The notes beneath the pieces were generated by a model. The model made no database searches. It was not told the origin of the DNA and worked only from the letters and a program-made list of their open reading frames with translations. From Fructobacillus papyrifericola (GTDB lineage Bacteria; Bacillota; Bacilli; Lactobacillales; Lactobacillaceae), in the NCBI RefSeq assembly GCF_018437235.1, contig NZ_JAAMFJ010000002.1, positions 186,001 through 250,000 on the forward strand: DNA of 64,000 nucleotides, given 5' to 3'. Position numbers and translations under genes: made by a program. Below are positions 58,757-64,000 of this stretch, one piece after another (position 1 is the stretch's first letter; every line of letters starts with the position of its first letter).

Positions 58757-59917
58757 TTACTCTTCAAGGGTTTCGCCAATTTGCGATAAGTAAGTTCTGG
58801 CAATGCTGTATCCAGAACTTGGTACATCGCCACCAAACTGCGAACCAGTCTCCTTTTCGGCTAAGCCAAGCTGCGAACGAATCTTATCCGTAATGCGTTG
58901 CTTTTCTGAGGTCTTAACGGCCTGGTAAGAAACACCTGCAGACATGACGCCCGTTCCCTGCATGTGGTCAGAATCTTGATTCTTCGCTGCTGAACGGTAC
59001 TTCTGAGCAATCTTGACGATGTTGTTGAATGAAAGATCAGTTTGCGCGTACTTCGACAAGGACTTGACGAAGGAAGCGTTCAGAAGCGTTTCGGCGTTGA
59101 CAGACTTCTTAATCAGGGCCTGCATGACCAAACGCTGCCGCTGCTGACGACCGTAGTCACCCTGCGGATCATCATAACGCATCCGGGAGAAGGCCAAGGC
59201 GGCATCACCCGTCAACTTTGTCTTTGAAGTTGACCAAGTTGCACCATTATCATCCGAGTACTCCCACTTTGTCGATCCCTTGTGGAAACGATAAAGGTTT
59301 GGACCATAATCATGGGCCGTGTCTTGACTGTACTGGAAGTCCATTGGTGATTCAACGGAAACACCACCGACTTTGTTAACTAGGGTCGTCAATCCCTTCA
59401 TGTTGACCAGAGCATAGGAATCAACCGGCACGTTCAAGTAGTTCTGAACGGCCTGCATCGTCGCCCCAACGCCACCAAAGGCGTAAGCGGCGTTCAGCTT
59501 CTGTGGGAAGGAATCCTCGTAACCAGGAATAGCGGTCACGATATCACGTGGAATGGAAACCATGGTGATCTTATCGGTCTTTGGGTTCACCGTCACAAGC
59601 ATCATAGAATCGGTCAGTCCCGTTCGGTCACGATTCAATTCCCCAACGTCGGTACCCAACACCAAAATGGAGAAGGGCTTACCACGGGCAATCAGGTTGG
59701 ATACGTTACGAGTCTTGTTGATCTTGGCCGACTTTTGAATGTCGTCAATCGATCCCTTGTACTGAGCGTAAAGGTACGTTCCCCATCCAGCAATCGCTAA
59801 AACGATTATGACAAAAATGGAGAGCAACCACTTGCGTAGACGACTCTTCTTCTTGTTTTTCTGTCGAACACCATCGTAGCGGGCCTTGCGCGAAAATTGA
59901 TTTGGATCTTGTTGCAT
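58757..59917 (-). CDS. LytR-CpsA-Psr family cell-wall glycopolymer transferase
   Basis: 386 aa. Cytoplasmic basic N-terminus (KNKKKSRLRK), one membrane segment (about residues 29-51), then the extracellular LCP domain: ILVLGTDVGELNRDRTGLTDSMMLVTVNP, VSIPRDIVTAIPGY, KLNAAYAFGG, and SRMRYDDPQGDYGRQQRQR. The conserved Arg and Asp residues for polyprenyl-pyrophosphate binding are present. Attaches teichoic acid or polysaccharide to peptidoglycan. Confidence 0.94.
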   Translation of the reverse strand: MQQDPNQFSRKARYDGVRQKNKKKSRLRKWLLSIFVIIVLAIAGWGTYLYAQYKGSIDDIQKSAKINKTRNVSNLIARGKPFSILVLGTDVGELNRDRTGLTDSMMLVTVNPKTDKITMVSIPRDIVTAIPGYEDSFPQKLNAAYAFGGVGATMQAVQNYLNVPVDSYALVNMKGLTTLVNKVGGVSVESPMDFQYSQDTAHDYGPNLYRFHKGSTKWEYSDDNGATWSTSKTKLTGDAALAFSRMRYDDPQGDYGRQQRQRLVMQALIKKSVNAETLLNASFVKSLSKYAQTDLSFNNIVKIAQKYRSAAKNQDSDHMQGTGVMSAGVSYQAVKTSEKQRITDKIRSQLGLAEKETGSQFGGDVPSSGYSIARTYLSQIGETLEE

Positions 59918-59970
59918 GTAACTGTGCTCCGTCTTCTAACGAATTTTTAGATTTTCTCTTAACTTTTTCC

Positions 59971-59979
59971 ATTCTATCA
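59971..59979 (-). promoter_or_regulatory. LCP gene promoter
   Basis: TGATAGAAT extended -10 on the minus strand, about 55 bases before the ATG. Confidence 0.5.
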
Positions 59980-60060
59980 CAGAGCATGTTAAACATAAGT
60001 TAAAACGTTGATTTAATACCTATCTTAGGAAAAGCTTTACCTTTGAAAGCAAATGTAAAG

Positions 60061-60092
60061 AAAAAAAGACGACCAGCCAAAGCTAGTCGTCT
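60061..60092 (-). terminator. Terminator of the LysM-CAP gene
   Basis: AGACGAC-AGC stem with GCT-GTCGTCT around AAAG/CTTT, then seven T on the minus strand. Confidence 0.85.
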
Positions 60093-60109
60093 CGGAAATT
60101 TTAATTAAA

Positions 60110-60838
60110 TTAGCCAGCGATACCAACGATCGTGTCACCAACGATGGCGAAGCCAACGCGGGTGAATGAAGCGTTCATCAACCAGTTACGGTGTGCAGGT
60201 GCGGCAACCATACCAGTTTCGTTGTACCAAGCGTCAACAACAGCTGATGGTGACCAGTCGATGGCAACAACTTCAGGTCCGGCAACTTGTTGGAAGTGAC
60301 CAGTTGGCAATCCACCGTTTGCTTCGGCGTTAGCGGCACGTGAAGCGGCAGTTGCTGCCAATGAAGCGTCGTATGATACAGGTGCCAAACCGGCAGCGGC
60401 ACGCTTAGCGTTCATGGCGTTGATGATCGTTTGAACAGAACCGTTTGCACCAGCTGAGTACGTTGAGTAGTCAACAGATGACGTTGTAGCAGCTTGTGCT
60501 TGCGTGTTCGTGTTCGTCGTAGCAGCAGTGTTAGCATCATCAGTTGAAGCCGTTGCCGTTACGTTTTCATCAGTTGAAGCTTGTACATCAGAAGATGCAC
60601 TTGCACCAGCGATTCCATCAGTTGAAATCGTGTTACCAGCGATAATCAAGTCAGCGTTGGCAATGTTGTTCTTAGCAACCAATTCTTCAACCGTTACGTT
60701 GTTGTCAGCTGCGATTTGTGAAAGCGTGTCGCCTTCTTGAATCGTGATTTCGTTGGCAGATGCATGAGCACCGGCTGCAGCAAAGGCAGTAGCAGAAGCT
60801 AATGCGGCCAAGATCGTCTTAGTTACGTTATTCTTCAT
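60110..60838 (-). CDS. Secreted LysM and CAP/SCP domain surface protein
   Basis: 242 aa from the ATG at 60838 with GGAGAG upstream. Signal peptide with probable cleavage after AHASA (about residue 27), one LysM domain (about residues 29-72; EGDTLSQIAADNNV), a Ser/Thr/Ala/Gln-rich linker (about 75-120), and a C-terminal CAP domain (INAMNAKRAAAGL ... GHFQQ ... PAHRNWLMN). LysM binds peptidoglycan; CAP function in bacteria is unclear. Strong codon bias suggests high expression. Preceded by a possible WalR site. Confidence 0.9.
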   Translation of the reverse strand: MKNNVTKTILAALASATAFAAAGAHASANEITIQEGDTLSQIAADNNVTVEELVAKNNIANADLIIAGNTISTDGIAGASASSDVQASTDENVTATASTDDANTAATTNTNTQAQAATTSSVDYSTYSAGANGSVQTIINAMNAKRAAAGLAPVSYDASLAATAASRAANAEANGGLPTGHFQQVAGPEVVAIDWSPSAVVDAWYNETGMVAAPAHRNWLMNASFTRVGFAIVGDTIVGIAG

Positions 60839-60951
60839 GAGAGACTCTCCATATGTTTTACTTATTTTTGGATATTTCACGACATCCATAGGATGCGCTC
60901 AATCTATATGCCTATTTTAGACGTCCTGCATTACTGCAGAATATCCCATAG

Positions 60952-60968
60952 GTTACGTTTATATTACA
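60952..60968 (-). promoter_or_regulatory. Possible WalR (YycF) box
   Basis: Minus strand TGTAAT-N5-CGTAAC, one mismatch from the direct repeat TGTWAH-N5-TGTWAH bound by WalR, upstream of a wall-binding protein gene. Confidence 0.45.
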
Positions 60969-60990
60969 ATAAATCAACTGTTTTTGCAAA

Positions 60991-61959
60991 TTAACGACCA
61001 AGCAACAGTGAACCGTAGGTGAAACCGGCACCAAAGCCTGTTAACAGCACCTTCTTTCCGGTCAGATCAAGGGAAGTATTCAACTGATCATAGGCCATGG
61101 CGATTCCTGCCGATGAGGCGTTTCCATAGACCTCAACATTGGTCACGAACTTATCCATGGACTGTCCCAGGGTGTCCGCCACACTTTCAATCATCCGCAA
61201 GTTGGCCTGGTGCAAGACAAAGTAGTCGATATCATCTACGGTCAGGCCTTCCTTTTTTAAGAAAGACTGAATGTGGGCCGGAATTTTAGTCGTCACTTCG
61301 TTATAGACCGAACGACCTTCTTGGGCAAAAGCATCAATCTTTGGATAGTTATCCGCAGCTAGCTTTGCCAGTGGCGAAATTCGACCGGAGTGGACGACTT
61401 TTTCATCACCGACCGTATGCATCTCTTCTGCAAGCAGCTCAGGATCTTTGCTTGGAGCAAGCACGACTGCGCCAGCCCCGTCGCCAAAGAAGACCGTCGA
61501 TGTTCGATCGGAAAAGTCCATCATCTTCGAATTGACTTCAGCCGAAATTACCAAGCCGTACTTGTAGGCACCGGTCTTGATGAACTTGTCTGCCGTGGCC
61601 AGGCCAAAAACAAAGCCGGCACAGGCCGTTGACAAGTCAAAGGCCCAGGCTTGATCAGCCCCCAAGTTGCGCTGCACTATGGCAGCCGTTGAAGGCGCCA
61701 AACCGTCCGGCGTAAAAGTCGTCACAATGATAAAGCCGACTTCTTCCACTGCAATGCCTGCCCGGTCGATTGCCTGCTTAGCCGCCTCGGTCGCCAAGTC
61801 GGACGTGTTTTCCCCACGCAAAGACACACGGCGGGACTTGATGCCCGTGTGGGCAACAATCCACTCATCTGAAGTGTCCACGACTTTGGCAAGGTCGTCA
61901 TTGGTTACGATGTCTTTGGGCACGTAATGGCCCGTGGCCAGTATCTTACTTCCAGTCAT
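60991..61959 (-). CDS. Second beta-ketoacyl-ACP synthase III (FabH paralogue)
   Basis: 322 aa from ATG at 61959 (AGGG six bases upstream; ATG at 61965 possible). Full FabH triad: Cys in STACAGFVFGL, His in VLHQANLRMI, Asn in VYGNASSAG. It shares the general pattern of the operon FabH but is clearly divergent. Single gene away from the fatty-acid operon, so it may use a different primer or respond to other control. Confidence 0.92.
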   Translation of the reverse strand: MTGSKILATGHYVPKDIVTNDDLAKVVDTSDEWIVAHTGIKSRRVSLRGENTSDLATEAAKQAIDRAGIAVEEVGFIIVTTFTPDGLAPSTAAIVQRNLGADQAWAFDLSTACAGFVFGLATADKFIKTGAYKYGLVISAEVNSKMMDFSDRTSTVFFGDGAGAVVLAPSKDPELLAEEMHTVGDEKVVHSGRISPLAKLAADNYPKIDAFAQEGRSVYNEVTTKIPAHIQSFLKKEGLTVDDIDYFVLHQANLRMIESVADTLGQSMDKFVTNVEVYGNASSAGIAMAYDQLNTSLDLTGKKVLLTGFGAGFTYGSLLLGR

Positions 61960-62051
61960 AATCATCCCTGTTTTTTATTTGAGCAAAAAAACGTCGAGAG
62001 ACAATCTTTTCCTGCTCAAGATAAACCTAACAAATCTATACTAAATTAACA

Positions 62052-62081
62052 TAAAAACCCCAGCAGTTGCTGGGATTTTTT
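62052..62081 (-). terminator. valS terminator
   Basis: CCCAGCA-ACT-TGCTGGG type stem followed by TTTTT on the minus strand. Confidence 0.85.
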
Positions 62082-62103
62082 ATTTCTTCAATTATCAGTC
62101 GCT

Positions 62104-64000
62104 TTAAGCCCTTTTCAAATCAGCCAAACGCTTCTTTGTTGACTCGGCCTTTTCCTGCCAGTCGGCCAACTTTCCCTTTTCCTTGGCCACAACGGCTTCA
62201 GGAGCAGAAGAAACGAACTTTTCATTTGAAAGCTTGCCTTGACCACGCTTGACTTCCTTTTCAAACTTGGCTAATTCGCCTTCCAAACGTTCGATTTCAG
62301 CAGCGATGTCAATTAGTCCGGCAAGTGGCACGTAGACTTCAGCACCCGTAATGACCTGCGACATGGCCAAGTCAGGAACCTCAACGTCCTCTGCAATCGT
62401 CAGCGACTTTGGCTTGACGAAGCGTTGAATGTAGTCGGCGTTATCATTGAAGATAGCGACCAAGTTCGCATCCTTAACCTTAATCATGACATCGATTTCC
62501 TTGGACATTGGTGCCTTGGCTTCGGCGCGAATCGTTCGAACGGCCACAATCAAATCCTGCAAGGACTTGAAGGATGCAGCAGCCTCTTCGTTTTCCAGTT
62601 CCTTCTTATAAACTGGGTAGGCTTGAATGCCGAGGTGGGCATCCTTACCGGCCTGTTGCGGCATTTCCTGCCAGATGGCTTCGGCCATGAATGGCATGAT
62701 TGGTTGGAGGAGACGCAGGGTCTGGTCCAAAACATAAGCCAAGGTCTCTTGGACGGCCGTCTTGTCGCCATCCCCGTTCAAGGACTCCTTGGTCATTTCG
62801 ATGTACCAGTCGGCAAAGTCGGACCAGATGAAGTTGTACAGGTCACGACCAGCTTCCCCGAATTCAAACTTGTCGAAGTTGTCCGTAACTTCCTTGACCG
62901 TCTTGTTCAAACGATCCAGGATCCACTTGTCAGCCAAAGAAAGCTTAGCTTTATCCGGAATGCGGGCGACGGTGTCTTCTTCCAAGTTCATGATAACGTA
63001 ACGGGAAGCGTTCCAAATCTTGTTGATGAAGTTCCAGGCCGCATCCATCTTTTCATAAGTAAAGCGGACGTCTTGACCAGGCGTTGAACCGGTTGCCAGG
63101 AACCAGCGCAAGGCATCGGCACCGTACTTTTCGATGACGTCCATTGGGTCAACACCATTTCCAAGGGACTTGGACATCTTGCAGCCCTCCCCATCACGAA
63201 TCAACCCGTGAATCAAGACGTTCTTAAATGGTCGTTCGCCAGTGAATTCCTTTCCCTGGAACATCATCCGGGCAACCCAGAAGAAGATGATGTCATAACC
63301 GGTAACCAAAGTGTTGGTTGGATAGTAGCGGGCAAAGTCCTCGTCCAAGTTGTTTGGCCAACCCATCGTTGAAAATGGCCAGAGGGCAGAGGAGAACCAA
63401 GTGTCCAAAACATCTTCATCACGAACCCAGTCTTCACCAGGGGCTTCTTCACCGACGTAAATTTCTTCTTGGTCCGTGCCCTTGTTCTTGTACCAGGCAG
63501 GGATTTGGTGGCCCCACCAGAGCTGACGGGAAATGACCCAGTCACGGATGTTTTCCATCCAACGGGTGAAGGTGTCTTCAAAACGACCTGGCACGAAGTT
63601 GACTTTTTCATCTTCGTTTTGCTGCATGGCCAAGATTTGCTTAGCCAATGGCTCCATCTTAACGAACCACTGCGTTGATAGGCGGGATTCGATAGCCACA
63701 CCCGTTCGTTCGGAGTGGCCAACGGAGTGCACGTAAGGGACAACCTTCAGCATTTCGCCAGCGGCTTCGATGTCTGCAACCATGGCCTTGCGGGCTTCGA
63801 AACGGTCCAAGCCTTCGTACTTGCCCGCATTTTCGTTCATGTGGGCGTCTTCGGTCATCGTGTTGATGCGTTCCAAGTTGTGACGGTTACCGACTTGGAA
63901 ATCGTTTGAATCGTGGGCTGGCGTAATCTTCACCATTCCCGTACCAAAGTCCTTTTCAACGTATTCGTCAGCGATGATTGGAATTTCGCGACCAACAAGT
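62104..64000 (-). CDS. valS: Valine--tRNA ligase (N-terminus beyond window)
   Basis: About 632 C-terminal residues of an expected 880-890. Visible parts: end of the editing domain with [37 protein letters not shown] class I core, KMSKSLGNG signature, an anticodon-binding domain and the C-terminal coiled coil ([21 protein letters not shown]). The gene runs past the right edge, so its start and any T-box lie outside. Confidence 0.97.
   Translation of the reverse strand, partial: LVGREIPIIADEYVEKDFGTGMVKITPAHDSNDFQVGNRHNLERINTMTEDAHMNENAGKYEGLDRFEARKAMVADIEAAGEMLKVVPYVHSVGHSERTGVAIESRLSTQWFVKMEPLAKQILAMQQNEDEKVNFVPGRFEDTFTRWMENIRDWVISRQLWWGHQIPAWYKNKGTDQEEIYVGEEAPGEDWVRDEDVLDTWFSSALWPFSTMGWPNNLDEDFARYYPTNTLVTGYDIIFFWVARMMFQGKEFTGERPFKNVLIHGLIRDGEGCKMSKSLGNGVDPMDVIEKYGADALRWFLATGSTPGQDVRFTYEKMDAAWNFINKIWNASRYVIMNLEEDTVARIPDKAKLSLADKWILDRLNKTVKEVTDNFDKFEFGEAGRDLYNFIWSDFADWYIEMTKESLNGDGDKTAVQETLAYVLDQTLRLLQPIMPFMAEAIWQEMPQQAGKDAHLGIQAYPVYKKELENEEAAASFKSLQDLIVAVRTIRAEAKAPMSKEIDVMIKVKDANLVAIFNDNADYIQRFVKPKSLTIAEDVEVPDLAMSQVITGAEVYVPLAGLIDIAAEIERLEGELAKFEKEVKRGQGKLSNEKFVSSAPEAVVAKEKGKLADWQEKAESTKKRLADLKRA

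Overview
The window reads as chromosome of a low-to-moderate-GC Gram-positive lactic acid bacterium, most likely the Leuconostoc/Fructobacillus/Weissella group of Lactobacillaceae. The evidence is a complete dlt operon with dltX, a type II fatty-acid operon with FabK, FabT and two FabZ-type dehydratases, class II HMG-CoA reductase, a D-2-hydroxyacid dehydrogenase, non-zinc MetRS, a T-box leader, and a tmRNA tag reading AKNNNSYAVAA. Genus and species cannot be fixed from the sequence alone. No phage, IS element, CRISPR array or rRNA operon is visible.

Layout. 1-6457 (minus): acpS-alr-mazF and dltX-A-B-C-D. 6604-8755 (plus): a degenerate PTS EIIC-like protein with an anchored alpha/beta hydrolase. 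9139-11267: AEC transporter and D-hydroxyacid dehydrogenase. 11404-16492: drug efflux with divergent TetR, then LysR divergent from an amino-acid permease. 16549-17822: histidine-type T-box, 39-aa His-rich ORF and an orphan solute-binding protein. 18058-21372: GT39/GT2 lipid-linked sugar transferases. 21443-27007: oxidoreductase, membrane protein, 5'-nucleotidase and phnC-E-E. 27317-29123: membrane protein and an AT-rich ion-channel pair. 29257-29610: tmRNA. 29689-40136: thirteen-gene fatty-acid operon under a FabT-type promoter. 40151-47191: phosphoesterase, gap, ECF S component, flavoprotein, CPBP protease, metG. 47357-50737: cysteine-leader attenuator, amino-acid ABC transporter and secreted nuclease. 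50819-54741: tRNA-Leu and a metal-homeostasis cluster (ArsR, UspA, MntH, CDF). 54800-62104: sirtuin, ppx-mvaA-unknown operon, LCP protein, LysM-CAP protein, second FabH. 62104 to the edge: valS.

The most notable element is at 47357-47565. A strong promoter and ribosome site drive a 24-codon ORF ending V-C-C-C-T-P-L-I. A GGGTGG/CCACCC antiterminator follows and competes with an 11-bp rho-independent terminator, upstream of an ABC amino-acid importer whose operon proteins contain no cysteine. This is the architecture of ribosome-mediated transcription attenuation sensing cysteine, in a lineage where T-boxes usually do that job. A second amino-acid-sensing locus at 16549-16992 has a T-box whose UGGG bulge matches the C73 discriminator of tRNA-His, followed by a His-rich small ORF.
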